Shown one piece after another: positions 16,254-24,441 of a stretch of DNA of 32,294 nt (its first letter is position 1; each line of letters opens with the position of its first letter). The stretch is from Prochlorococcus sp. HOT208_60m_813I02 (GTDB lineage Bacteria; Cyanobacteriota; Cyanobacteriia; PCC-6307; Cyanobiaceae). The position numbers and the translations under genes were made by a program. The notes under the pieces are model-generated. The model was not told the origin of the DNA and searched no databases. It worked only from the letters and a program-made list of their open reading frames with translations. The stretch is from positions 1 to 32,294 of the forward strand of contig MWOR01000156.1 of assembly GCA_002025865.1 (NCBI GenBank), written 5' to 3'.

Positions 16254-17750
16254 GTGACTTCATTTCAAAATTCCACTAATGATAATAGTTACTTTGATGC
16301 AGTCTTAGTAGGAGCAGGGATAATGAGCAGTACTTTAGCCCTCTTGATTTCAGAAGTTTTACCCGACATAAATATTCTTATTGTAGAAAAATTAAATGCT
16401 CCAGGAAGTGAAAGTACTGGGGCTTTTAATAATGCAGGTACAGGACATGCTGCTAATTGCGAATTAAACTATACACCTTTAGATGAAAAAGGAAATATAA
16501 AAATAGATAAAGCTCTCTCAATAAATAGATCCTTTGAAAGATCCATGTCTTTATGGGCCTCATTGTACGAAGCAGGGAAAATTGATATTAAAAATTTTTT
16601 AAAATTTATTCCTCACATTAGCTTTGTGTCTGGTCAGGATAATATTTCTTTTTTAAAAAAAAGATTTCAGAAAATGACCGAAAATCCTGAATTTATTGAT
16701 ATGGAATTTTCTACATCTTTTGATGAAATTTCATCATGGGCGCCTCTAATAACAAAAGATAGAAATCCATCTTCTCAACTTGCTGCTACCAGAATAGGCA
16801 GAGGAACTGATATTAATTTTGAGGCTTTAACTAAAGAGTATTTGTCATTAGTTTCTTTAAACAAAAATGTTGAAATTAGATACAAAACAGAATTAGTAGA
16901 TTTAAAGAAAATTGATAAAAAACAATGGGAACTAGAAATCAGTTCTGAAGGTAGAAAAACTTCAGTTAGAACTGGCTACGTTTTTCTTGGTGCTGGTGGA
17001 AAAACAATTAATTATTTACAAAAATCAAAAATTCCAGAAGCAAAAAGTTATGGTGGATTTCCTGTTAGTGGGAAATGGCTTATTTGCGAGAAAAAAGATC
17101 TAACAGAAAAACATAACTCAAAAGTTTATGGTAAAGCTGATATTGGATCGCCACCGATGTCTGTACCTCATTTAGACACCAGATGGATTGATAATAAAAA
17201 ACTTCTTTTATATGGACCTTTTGCTGGATTTACAACGAAATTTCTAAAACAAAGTTCATACTTTGACTTATTTAGTTCAATTAAAAAGAATAATATTTTT
17301 TCTATCTTAGACGTTGGTTTCAAGAATAATGATTTAATAAATTACCTAATATCACAATCATTAAAGAACCATAACTCAAGAGTTGAAAATTTAAAGAATA
17401 TGATGCCATCAGCTAATCCCTCTGATTGGTATTTAAAGAATGCTGGTCAAAGAGTCCAAATAATTAAAAAAACTGAAGGTGGCGGTTCTTTGAAATTTGG
17501 AACGGAAATTGTAAATTCATCTGATGGATCATTATCTGCTTTGTTGGGAGCTTCTCCTGGAGCAAGTACTGCAGTTTCAATTATGGTTGAGGTTCTAGAA
17601 AAATCTGTTTTATTTTTAAACGATAAGCATAATCTTCAGAAAAAAATAAATGACTTAATTTATCCAGAACTATCAGTCTCTGAAAATTACAGTACCTTCA
17701 TAAAAGACATTAAAAAAAGAAATAATTCCATTTTTGGTTTCCATCCATAA
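16254..17750 (+). CDS. mqo: Malate:quinone oxidoreductase
   Basis: A 498-residue FAD-dependent malate:quinone oxidoreductase that oxidises malate to oxaloacetate and passes electrons to the quinone pool at the membrane. An N-terminal FAD-binding [11 protein letters not shown] lies near residues 19-29. The [12 protein letters not shown] motif is near 57-68, and a second dinucleotide region around F-L-G-A-G-G near residue 245. The C-terminal [11 protein letters not shown] block is characteristic of the family. The start is GTG; no better in-frame ATG precedes the FAD motif. Length matches the family. lepA follows after 55 bp. Confidence 0.93.
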   Translation: MTSFQNSTNDNSYFDAVLVGAGIMSSTLALLISEVLPDINILIVEKLNAPGSESTGAFNNAGTGHAANCELNYTPLDEKGNIKIDKALSINRSFERSMSLWASLYEAGKIDIKNFLKFIPHISFVSGQDNISFLKKRFQKMTENPEFIDMEFSTSFDEISSWAPLITKDRNPSSQLAATRIGRGTDINFEALTKEYLSLVSLNKNVEIRYKTELVDLKKIDKKQWELEISSEGRKTSVRTGYVFLGAGGKTINYLQKSKIPEAKSYGGFPVSGKWLICEKKDLTEKHNSKVYGKADIGSPPMSVPHLDTRWIDNKKLLLYGPFAGFTTKFLKQSSYFDLFSSIKKNNIFSILDVGFKNNDLINYLISQSLKNHNSRVENLKNMMPSANPSDWYLKNAGQRVQIIKKTEGGGSLKFGTEIVNSSDGSLSALLGASPGASTAVSIMVEVLEKSVLFLNDKHNLQKKINDLIYPELSVSENYSTFIKDIKKRNNSIFGFHP

Positions 17751-17805
17751 TTCTAATTAGCTAATATTAATCAAGATGTAATAAGAGGAGAATTTTTCTT
17801 TCTAT

Positions 17806-19614
17806 ATGACTGATATATCGGTTTCAAAAATTAGAAATTTCTGCATAATCGCTCATATTGACCATGGTAAATCTACCCTTGCAGATAGGTTGCTTCAAGA
17901 TACTGGTACTGTGCAGCAAAGGGATATGCAAGAACAATTTTTGGACAGTATGGATCTTGAAAGAGAGAGAGGAATTACTATCAAGTTACAGGCCGCTAGG
18001 ATGAAATATAAAGCTGATGATTCTCAAGAATATGTTTTGAACTTAATAGATACTCCAGGGCATGTAGATTTCTCTTATGAGGTTAGTAGATCTCTTCAAG
18101 CTTGTGAAGGTGCTTTACTCGTTGTTGATGCAAGTCAAGGAGTAGAAGCTCAAACCTTAGCTAATGTTTATCTTGCCTTAGAAAATAATCTCGAAATAAT
18201 TCCTGTTTTAAATAAAGTTGATTTACCAGGTGCTGATGCTGAAAAAATAAAACAAGAAATAGAGGAAATTATTGGATTAGATACATCTAACGCAATAAAT
18301 TGTTCAGCAAAAACTGGAATTGGTATTAAAGATATTTTGGAAGCAATTGTAAGAAGAGTACCTCCTCCTCAAGATGAAATTAAACTACCTACAAAGGCAC
18401 TGATTTTTGATTCTTATTATGATCCGTACAGAGGAGTAATTGTTTATTTCAGGGTGATATCTGGGTCTCTTAATAAGAGAGAAAAGATATTATTAATGGC
18501 GAGTAAAAAAAATTATGAACTAGATGAGATAGGAATAATGGCACCTGATCAGCAGCAAGTTGATGAATTACATGCAGGAGAAGTGGGTTATTTAGCTGCT
18601 TCTATAAAATCAGTTGCTGATGCGAGAGTGGGAGATACGATTACTCTTTTAAATTCACCTGCCAATGATCCTTTGCCTGGTTATAAGACAGCAAATCCTA
18701 TGGTTTTTTGTGGCTTATTCCCGACTGATGCTGATCAATTCCCAGATTTAAGAGTATCTCTTGAAAAATTACAATTATCTGATGCAGCTTTAAAATATGA
18801 GCCCGAAACCAGTAGCGCAATGGGGTTCGGATTTAGGTGCGGATTCCTAGGACTTCTTCATATGGAGATTGTTCAAGAAAGACTAGAAAGAGAATATGAC
18901 TTGGATCTAATCGTGACGGCACCGTCAGTTATTTATAAGGTTAATTTAAATCAGCAGGAACATATCTTTATTGATAATCCTTCTACAATTCCTGATCCAC
19001 AACTTAGAGAATCAATAGAAGAGCCTTATGTGAAGATGGAAATTTATGCACCCAATGAATTTAATGGAACATTAATGGGTTTATGTCAGGAAAGAAGGGG
19101 AGTATTCATAGATATGAAATACATAACAACAGATCGAGTTACTTTGATTTATGAAATTCCATTAGCAGAAGTAGTTACGGATTTCTTTGATCAAATGAAA
19201 AGTAGGACCCAAGGTTATGCATCAATGGAATATCACTTGATTGGCTATAGAAAGAATGATCTTGTTAGATTAGATGTTCTAATAAATTCAGAAAGAGCAG
19301 ATCCATTAACTTCGATTGTTCATAAAGATAAGGCTTATGGAATTGGCAGAAGTTTAGTTGAGAAATTAAAAGAACTTATTCCAAAACAACAATTTAAAAT
19401 ACCTATTCAAGCTTCAATCGGTAGCAGAATTATTGCAAGTGAAAGTATAAGTGCTTTACGAAAAGATGTTTTATCTAAATGTTATGGAGGAGATATTTCT
19501 AGGAAAAAGAAACTTTTAAAGAAACAAGCCAAAGGTAAAAAAAGGATGAAGGCAATGGGTAAAGTTGAAGTCCCTCAAGAAGCTTTTATGGCAGTCCTAA
19601 AATTAAATCAGTAA
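17806..19614 (+). CDS. lepA: Elongation factor 4 (LepA)
   Basis: A 602-residue translational GTPase that acts on stalled or mistranslocated ribosomes. The G1 loop A-H-I-D-H-G-K-S-T is at residues 16-24, the R-G-I-T-I switch I region near 57-61, G3 D-T-P-G-H near 82-86 and G4 N-K-V-D near 136-139. The EF-G-like domains and the unique LepA C-terminal domain, including D-V-L-I-N and the basic K-K-K-L-L-K-K-Q tail, are present. The length is standard. A purine-rich AGAGGAG lies about 15 bases before the ATG, slightly far for a ribosome-binding site. Confidence 0.97.
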   Translation: MTDISVSKIRNFCIIAHIDHGKSTLADRLLQDTGTVQQRDMQEQFLDSMDLERERGITIKLQAARMKYKADDSQEYVLNLIDTPGHVDFSYEVSRSLQACEGALLVVDASQGVEAQTLANVYLALENNLEIIPVLNKVDLPGADAEKIKQEIEEIIGLDTSNAINCSAKTGIGIKDILEAIVRRVPPPQDEIKLPTKALIFDSYYDPYRGVIVYFRVISGSLNKREKILLMASKKNYELDEIGIMAPDQQQVDELHAGEVGYLAASIKSVADARVGDTITLLNSPANDPLPGYKTANPMVFCGLFPTDADQFPDLRVSLEKLQLSDAALKYEPETSSAMGFGFRCGFLGLLHMEIVQERLEREYDLDLIVTAPSVIYKVNLNQQEHIFIDNPSTIPDPQLRESIEEPYVKMEIYAPNEFNGTLMGLCQERRGVFIDMKYITTDRVTLIYEIPLAEVVTDFFDQMKSRTQGYASMEYHLIGYRKNDLVRLDVLINSERADPLTSIVHKDKAYGIGRSLVEKLKELIPKQQFKIPIQASIGSRIIASESISALRKDVLSKCYGGDISRKKKLLKKQAKGKKRMKAMGKVEVPQEAFMAVLKLNQ

Positions 19615-19692
19615 TTTCTTAAAATTTAAATTTAATAACTATTTTTTTTTTAAGAATTGGGTATATTTCAGTCATATCTCTAAAAAAAGATT

Positions 19693-20538
19693 TTGGATAT
19701 TAACACAAGCAATCGTGTCGGCGCAAATATAAGAAAAGCTGGATTTTTAATTGTAATTTTTTATCTTCTTATTGTTTTAATAATGAAATTTTTAGAGGCC
19801 AATAATTTTTTTGGTTATTCATTTTCAATGTTAAGTAATGATATCTTTGCACCTCCTTCACTGAATCATTTCTGTGGCACTGACAGATTAGGAAGAGATG
19901 TTTGCTTAAGAACTTTGCAAGGATCATCTTTAGCGATTGAAATTGTTTTCTTGGCAATTCTTTTTTCATTAAGTTTGGGTTTGCCATTAGGATTATTGAG
20001 TGGTTATTTTGGTGGTTTTTTTGATAAATGTTTATCACTAATAATGGATACTATTTTTTCAATACCTGTAATTTTGCTTTCAGTTGTTGTGGCTTTTGTA
20101 TTGGGTAAGGGTATCCTTAACGCAGCTTTGGCATTGTGTATTGTTTACTCTCCTCAATATTTTAGATTAATCAGAAATCAGACATTATTGGTTAAATCCG
20201 AAACTTATGTGGAGGCAGCTCAAGTTGCAGGAGCTGACGTTAAAACAATTATTTTTAAATACATTCTCCCAAATGTAATAACACCCTTGCCTATTTTGCT
20301 TACCCTAAATGCTGCGGATGCTGTCTTGGTATTAGGAAGTTTAGGATTTTTAGGACTTGGTGTTCCTGCAGATGTCCCAGAGTGGGGCAGTGATTTAAAT
20401 CTTGCTCTTGCAGCTTTACCTACAGGTATATGGTGGACGGCCTTGTTCCCAGGTTTGGCAATGTTTTTTTTAGTATTAGGTCTTTCTTTTATAGGAGAGG
20501 ATCTTGAAGAAAGTTTTGATAGTCAAAATTCTGAATAA
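19693..20538 (+). CDS. DppC/OppC-type ABC transporter permease
   Basis: A 281-residue inner-membrane permease of the peptide/nickel-type ABC importer family. One N-terminal helix is at about residues 17-33, then the D-R-L-G-R-D-V motif typical of DppC-like proteins at about 62-68, then four to five hydrophobic helices. The EAA loop, which docks the ATPase, reads E-A-A-Q-V-A-G-A-D and runs to I-L-P-N (about 176-196). The start is TTG, 78 bp after lepA; the ORF has no earlier in-frame start near the gene. No binding protein, partner permease or ATPase is encoded nearby. Its stop is 2 bp from convergent trmH. Confidence 0.87.
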   Translation: MDINTSNRVGANIRKAGFLIVIFYLLIVLIMKFLEANNFFGYSFSMLSNDIFAPPSLNHFCGTDRLGRDVCLRTLQGSSLAIEIVFLAILFSLSLGLPLGLLSGYFGGFFDKCLSLIMDTIFSIPVILLSVVVAFVLGKGILNAALALCIVYSPQYFRLIRNQTLLVKSETYVEAAQVAGADVKTIIFKYILPNVITPLPILLTLNAADAVLVLGSLGFLGLGVPADVPEWGSDLNLALAALPTGIWWTALFPGLAMFFLVLGLSFIGEDLEESFDSQNSE

Positions 20539-20540
20539 AT

Positions 20541-21212
20541 TTAGTTATCTGTAATAGGTTCAAGTTCTCCTTGATCATTCAACTTTGGATATTCTTTAGC
20601 TGATTTTTTATAGACCGCAGCTAACTCTGGGTAACACCATTCAAAAAGTGTTTTTTGATATTCATCTATATTTAACCCCTCTCCATTAACGGGCAATATA
20701 CCTTTATTTTTTCTTTGGCGAATAGCTTCAAATAATAATATGGAAGAAGCAACTGAAACATTCAGAGATTGAACCATACCTCTCATAGGTATAAAAATTG
20801 ATTGATCAACCATTGATATAAGTTCATTACTTAGTCCCCATTTTTCTGCTCCTAAAACAAAACATGTATTTTGAGAATAATCAAAATTTCTATAATCTAC
20901 TGATTCACTACTAAGAGTAGTTCCATATAATTTAAAACCCTTATTCTTTAAATCAGATATTGCCGTGATTGTGTTTTCATGATTATTCAGTTTTACCCAT
21001 TTCTGACTTCCTTGAGCAGTACTATTAAAAGTCTTAACGGCATTCGTTTTGCTAATAAAATTTGCTTCGAAAACTCCTGCTGCATCACATGTTCTTAATA
21101 TTGCAGATAAATTATGTGGTTTATTGACATCCTCAACTAAAACAGTCAAGTTTTTCATTCTGCAATCTAAAACACTTTTGATTCTTTCAAACCTTCTTGG
21201 CAAAATTGACAT
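20541..21212 (-). CDS. trmH: SpoU-family tRNA (guanosine-2'-O-)-methyltransferase TrmH
   Basis: A 223-residue SPOUT-fold methyltransferase expected to methylate the ribose of G18 in tRNA. SpoU motif 1 is N-L-S-A-I-L-R-T-C-D-A-A-G near residues 34-46. Motif 2 is V-L-G-A-E-K-W-G-L-S around 118-127. Motif 3 is L-N-V-S-V-A-S-S-I-L-L-F-E around 149-161. The C-terminal extension and the opening R-R-F-E-R-I-K-S-V-L match TrmH more than the rRNA methyltransferase RlmB. It is convergent with the permease gene and divergent from the small gene at 21310. Confidence 0.88.
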   Translation of the reverse strand: MSILPRRFERIKSVLDCRMKNLTVLVEDVNKPHNLSAILRTCDAAGVFEANFISKTNAVKTFNSTAQGSQKWVKLNNHENTITAISDLKNKGFKLYGTTLSSESVDYRNFDYSQNTCFVLGAEKWGLSNELISMVDQSIFIPMRGMVQSLNVSVASSILLFEAIRQRKNKGILPVNGEGLNIDEYQKTLFEWCYPELAAVYKKSAKEYPKLNDQGELEPITDN

Positions 21213-21279
21213 TTATAATTTTTTCACACTTTTGTAATTATATTCAAAAAATTTTAATTACCTATTAAATCTCTTGGTT

Positions 21280-21285
21280 TATAAT
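21280..21285 (+). promoter_or_regulatory. Candidate -10 box (TATAAT) for the gene at 21310
   Basis: A perfect TATAAT 24 bp before the ATG at 21310, predicting a leader of under 20 bases. No clear -35 hexamer is visible. The site is in the 97-bp gap between the divergent trmH and the small plus-strand gene. Confidence 0.5.
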
Positions 21286-21309
21286 ATTTTGGTAGTTTAA
21301 ATTAATTCA

Positions 21310-21513
21310 ATGGCATACATAGAATGGGACTATACATTAATAACAAGTATGGTAGAAAAACAAGGGTGGGATTTACCTGATCGTGAATCGGAAGAATGGA
21401 ATAAATTTAACGATGAATTAGGAGAAAAAATGAGAGGTGTTGGACTTATTTTTGAAAAATATTGTAAATTTACTCCTGACGTAGGAGAAGGAGTTCATCT
21501 TCTAGATGACTGA
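21310..21513 (+). CDS. Small acidic conserved-looking hypothetical protein
   Basis: A 67-residue, acidic, soluble protein opening M-A-Y-I-E-W-D-Y and ending G-V-H-L-L-D-D. It has a Trp-rich N-terminal half, one cysteine and no membrane segment. Even residue use, a good -10 box upstream and a hairpin downstream (21531-21556) argue that it is a real gene, probably of the type confined to marine picocyanobacteria. I recognise no domain and propose no function. It is a single-gene unit. Confidence 0.7.
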   Translation: MAYIEWDYTLITSMVEKQGWDLPDRESEEWNKFNDELGEKMRGVGLIFEKYCKFTPDVGEGVHLLDD

Positions 21514-21530
21514 TCATAAAAAGTTTTAAA

Positions 21531-21572
21531 CCATTGATGTATCCCTTAATCAATGGCTTATTAATTAATAAG
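21531..21572 (+). terminator. Hairpin followed by a 16-bp perfect palindrome
   Basis: CCATTGAT (21531-21538) pairs with ATCAATGG (21549-21556) around a 10-nt loop. It is followed at once by the perfect AT-rich palindrome CTTATTAATTAATAAG (21557-21572). The first stem sits 17 bp after the stop of the small gene and may end its transcript, although no T run follows. The second palindrome has no assigned role. A TATAAT at 21577-21582 just after it may start the downstream operon. Confidence 0.4.
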
Positions 21573-21576
21573 ATAA

Positions 21577-21582
21577 TATAAT
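21577..21582 (+). promoter_or_regulatory. Candidate -10 box for the DCC-DPRP operon
   Basis: A perfect TATAAT about 110 bp before the ATG at 21691, the only clear -10 hexamer in the 177-bp gap. It immediately follows the 16-bp AT palindrome, which could be an operator. The assignment rests on position only. Confidence 0.35.
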
Positions 21583-21690
21583 TTCACTAAATTAGAACTG
21601 GCAATTATTAAGGCTTTATAAAGCTTGTACTCTAAAAAAAATATTTTATTCCACAAAAAAGTTATTTGATTTCTATATTTAAATAAAAAT

Positions 21691-22083
21691 ATGAAAAATA
21701 AATTAACCTTTTTATTCGATGGTGGTTGTCCACTTTGTTTGAGAGAAACAAATTTTCTTAAAAAAAGAGATACCTTAAATCAAATTGCATTTATAGATAT
21801 TAATAGTAAGGATTATGATCAAAGTCTTTTTAATGAAATCTCATATTCAGAAGCTATGTCTAACCTGCACGGGATTATTGAAAATGGTGAAATTATTAGG
21901 GGACTAGATGTACTTGCATATTCTTATGAATTAGTTGGTTTAGGTTGGGTTTATTATCCCTTGAAGATTAAGCTCTTATCTCCATTATTGAGATTGGTTT
22001 ACAGATATTGGGCAAAATATAGACTTCAAATTACAGGTAGATCCGATATTGAAAAACTTTGTACCTCACAATGTGAACAATAA
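21691..22083 (+). CDS. DCC-family thiol-disulfide oxidoreductase-like protein (DUF393)
   Basis: A 130-residue protein with the DUF393/DCC signature at its start: a beta strand, then L-F-D-G-G-C-P-L-C with the CxxC pair at residues 13 and 16. The central F-I-D-I-N-S segment, the G-L-D-V-L-A-Y motif and the hydrophobic P-L-L-R-L-V-Y-R-Y-W region also fit. A thioredoxin-like redox role is assumed from the family; no substrate is known. It is the first gene of a tight four-gene unit, with the next ATG 2 bp after its stop. The unit ends with a photolyase-related protein, so it may be linked to light or oxidative stress. Confidence 0.85.
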   Translation: MKNKLTFLFDGGCPLCLRETNFLKKRDTLNQIAFIDINSKDYDQSLFNEISYSEAMSNLHGIIENGEIIRGLDVLAYSYELVGLGWVYYPLKIKLLSPLLRLVYRYWAKYRLQITGRSDIEKLCTSQCEQ

Positions 22084-22085
22084 AT

Positions 22086-22322
22086 ATGGAAAGTATCGAT
22101 ATAGACAGAATAATAGAAATGTGTTGGGAAGATAGAACACCCTTTGAAGCTATCGAGTATCAATTTGGTTTAAAAGAGGAAGATGCGATAAAAATTATGC
22201 GTCAAAATCTAAAACCCAAATCTTTCAAAGTCTGGAGAAAGAGAGTTTCTGGAAGAAATACAAAACATATGGCCCTTAAAGATTCAACTAGATTTAAATC
22301 TACTCATAAAAGAAAATTATAA
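22086..22322 (+). CDS. TIGR03643-family small basic protein
   Basis: A 78-residue basic protein resembling the TIGR03643 family. The N-terminal half (I-I-E-M-C-W-E-D-R-T-P-F-E-A-I) looks like a helix-turn-helix-like helical bundle. It includes the Q-F-G-L segment, and the C-terminal half is rich in Arg and Lys (W-R-K-R-V-S-G-R). Members usually sit beside photolyase/cryptochrome-type genes, as here. Function is unknown; the charge would allow nucleic-acid contact, but that is speculation. It lies 2 bp after the DCC gene and 3 bp before the DUF2256 start. Confidence 0.78.
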   Translation: MESIDIDRIIEMCWEDRTPFEAIEYQFGLKEEDAIKIMRQNLKPKSFKVWRKRVSGRNTKHMALKDSTRFKSTHKRKL

Positions 22323-22325
22323 ATT

Positions 22326-22457
22326 TTGAAAAATCTTTCTACTAAAACTTGTCCTGTTTGCAATAGGCCGTTTGAGTGGCGTAAAAAATGGAAAAACTGT
22401 TGGGATGAAGTTATCTACTGTTCAAAAAGATGCAGTAACAGGAAGTCGCAAAGATGA
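22326..22457 (+). CDS. DUF2256 zinc-ribbon-like mini-protein
   Basis: A 43-residue protein starting at TTG. It carries C-P-V-C near its start and C-S-K-R-C near its end, with a tryptophan-rich middle (F-E-W-R-K-K-W). This is the DUF2256 pattern, probably one small zinc site. Its stop overlaps the start of the photolyase-related gene in the sequence ATGA (4 bp), a sign of translational coupling. DUF2256 genes are commonly found next to photolyase-related genes. Function is unknown. Confidence 0.82.
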   Translation: MKNLSTKTCPVCNRPFEWRKKWKNCWDEVIYCSKRCSNRKSQR

Positions 22458-23944
22458 AACAAGTATCAATTATTTTCCCGAATCAACTTTTTAGAGAAAG
22501 CCCAATCTTGAAAATAAATTGTGAAGTTTTGATTTTGGAAGACTCATTATTTTTTGGAAATGATAAATTTCATAAATTAATTAACCATAAAAATAAGTTA
22601 GTTTTTCATAGAGCATCTATGCTAGCTTATAAAAATTATTTAGAAATATCTGGCTTTAAAGTTTTATATATCGAAAACAAGAATAATGTTTCTACAGTTG
22701 ATTACTTATCGGAATTTATTAAAAATAAATATCAGAAAATAAATCTCATTGACCCTCATGATTTTTTAATAATGAAGAGGATTAATAATTTTGTTGAAAG
22801 TAATAATTTAGCTTTAAATATTTTGCCTTCTCCTATGTTTATGAGCAGTGAAGATTTAAAAAATTTATTTGCATCAAATGCAAAAAAACCTCTTATGGGG
22901 AGATTTTATGAGAATCAAAGAAAGAGCCAAAAGATATTAGTTAATCCTGATGATACTCCTGAAGGTGGTAAATGGAGTTTCGATGAAATGAACAGAAAAA
23001 AATTACCAAAAAAAATAAATATACCCGATACACCTAAATTACAAAAAAATAAATTTGTAGTTAATGCAGAAATGTCATTAGCCAATTTGGATATTGAGTT
23101 TATTGGAGAAAGTAATAACTTTTTATATCCAACTAATTTTGAAGAGGCAGATGAATGGTTAAATGATTTTTTTAAACACAGATTTTTCTTATTTGGAGAT
23201 TATGAGGATGCTATTTCTAAAGAAAATTCTTTTTTATGGCACAGTTTACTTTCCCCTCTTTTAAATAGCGGCTTATTAACCCCAGATGTAGTAGTAAATA
23301 AAGCATTACTTTTTGCAAAAAATAATAATGTTCCTATTAACTCTTTAGAGGGTTTTATTCGTCAAATTATTGGATGGAGAGAATTTATTTGCCTCGTCTA
23401 TAAAAAGTACGGAACAAAGATGCGAAATAGTAATTTTTGGAATTTTGAAGATAAGCCAATTCCAAAATCTTTTTATCAAGGGAATACAGGAATTGAACCA
23501 GTAGATGTTGTTATAAAAAATATTATTAAATTTGGTTATTGTCATCATATTGAGCGGCTAATGATTGTTGGCAACTTTATGCTTCTATGTAGAATTCACC
23601 CAAACCAAGTTTATAAATGGTTTATGGAAATGTTTATTGATTCCTATGATTGGGTTATGGTCCCAAATGTTTACGGAATGAGTCAGTTTAGTGACGGTGG
23701 TATCTTTTCAACAAAGCCATATATATCAAGCTCTAATTATGTAAAAAAAATGTCTAATTTTAAAAGTGGCCCATGGTGCGAAATATGGGATGGCTTATTT
23801 TGGAAATTTATTAAAGATAATGAAAGCTTTTTTAGAAAGCAATATCGTCTGGCAATGTTAACGAGAAATCTCGATAAAATGTCAGAGGAAAAATTAAATA
23901 ATCACTTAAAAACGGCCGATAAATTTTTAAGAGATATTCAATAA
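22454..23944 (+). CDS. Cryptochrome/photolyase-related protein (DPRP/FeS-BCP family) lacking Fe-S cysteines
   Basis: A 496-residue protein of the bacterial deoxyribodipyrimidine photolyase-related family, whose studied members are (6-4) photolyases or blue-light receptors with FAD, a ribolumazine antenna and a 4Fe-4S cluster. The N-terminal alpha/beta antenna domain opens with I-I-F-P-N-Q-L-F (about 6-13). The FAD-binding helical domain has [10 protein letters not shown] (361-370), [14 protein letters not shown] (403-416) and S-S-N-Y-V-K-K-M-S (426-434). In well-studied members two cluster cysteines lie just after this M-S segment as CxxC; here the stretch reads N-F-K-S-G-P-W-C, with only one cysteine. 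The cluster is therefore probably absent. The H-H-I-E-R-L-M core is intact. It is the last gene of its operon. Confidence 0.88.
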   Translation: MKQVSIIFPNQLFRESPILKINCEVLILEDSLFFGNDKFHKLINHKNKLVFHRASMLAYKNYLEISGFKVLYIENKNNVSTVDYLSEFIKNKYQKINLIDPHDFLIMKRINNFVESNNLALNILPSPMFMSSEDLKNLFASNAKKPLMGRFYENQRKSQKILVNPDDTPEGGKWSFDEMNRKKLPKKINIPDTPKLQKNKFVVNAEMSLANLDIEFIGESNNFLYPTNFEEADEWLNDFFKHRFFLFGDYEDAISKENSFLWHSLLSPLLNSGLLTPDVVVNKALLFAKNNNVPINSLEGFIRQIIGWREFICLVYKKYGTKMRNSNFWNFEDKPIPKSFYQGNTGIEPVDVVIKNIIKFGYCHHIERLMIVGNFMLLCRIHPNQVYKWFMEMFIDSYDWVMVPNVYGMSQFSDGGIFSTKPYISSSNYVKKMSNFKSGPWCEIWDGLFWKFIKDNESFFRKQYRLAMLTRNLDKMSEEKLNNHLKTADKFLRDIQ

Positions 23945-24046
23945 AATAATAGTAATAACCTAGTTGTCTTTAAAAAATTAAAAGAATATTATGTTATGAA
24001 GAAATATTAAGTACGGATGTTAACTTAGAAAATATTAGATTGATTA

Positions 24047-24226
24047 ATGGAAATTGGAACACTTTTTTTAAAAAGTAATTTGACGGGAATTATCACTTTT
24101 TCTGAATTAGATTGGATAACAACCCATCAATCTAATTTCACTAGGTTGGAGGAATCCATAGCAATTAAATTAGGCAGAATGCTTGATGCAGGATCTATCA
24201 ATATTGGTTGCCGTTTGAAATCCTGA
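24047..24226 (+). CDS. Small hypothetical protein, 59 residues
   Basis: A 59-residue frame from ATG 24047 to TGA, opening M-E-I-G-T-L-F-L-K-S and ending G-C-R-L-K-S. The composition is balanced, with a helical C-terminal half (R-L-E-E-S-I-A-I-K-L-G-R) and no membrane segment. It looks like a real protein and fills a gap that is otherwise non-coding. I do not recognise a domain. It overlaps in another frame the open start of the next small ORF, so I placed that gene's start at 24247. Confidence 0.6.
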   Translation: MEIGTLFLKSNLTGIITFSELDWITTHQSNFTRLEESIAIKLGRMLDAGSINIGCRLKS

Positions 24227-24246
24227 ATAAAATTTTTATTATAATA

Positions 24247-24390
24247 ATGAAGTATCAAAAAGATAAAAAAATATTTTTTCGGGAAAGAATCCATTCTTTG
24301 AATATCTTTCTTTTTTTAGGATTTAATCTTTCACTTATTTCTATTTTAGGTTTTATTTGGTTTAATTCTGTAATTGAAAAAGTAGTTTAA
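24247..24390 (+). CDS. Small single-helix membrane protein
   Basis: A 47-residue protein from ATG 24247. A basic N-terminus (K-Y-Q-K-D-K-K) is followed by one hydrophobic helix of about 20 residues, including S-L-I-S-I-L-G-F-I-W-F, and a short C-terminal tail. The frame stays open further 5', but an earlier start would overlap the preceding gene. The charge distribution suggests a single-span membrane protein with its N-terminus inside. The family is unknown; the gene could be specific to the genus. It lies 51 bp before the rsmB start. Confidence 0.5.
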   Translation: MKYQKDKKIFFRERIHSLNIFLFLGFNLSLISILGFIWFNSVIEKVV

Positions 24391-24441
24391 ATTTTTGAAT
24401 TTTTTGTATATTAAAGTTATCTTTAAAAAATTAATTATATT

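Noticed and set aside
19616-19656. Possible hairpin after lepA (TTCTTAAAA / TTTTAAGAA)
   Set aside because: Only A-T pairs apart from one G-C, with a long loop; too weak to call a terminator.
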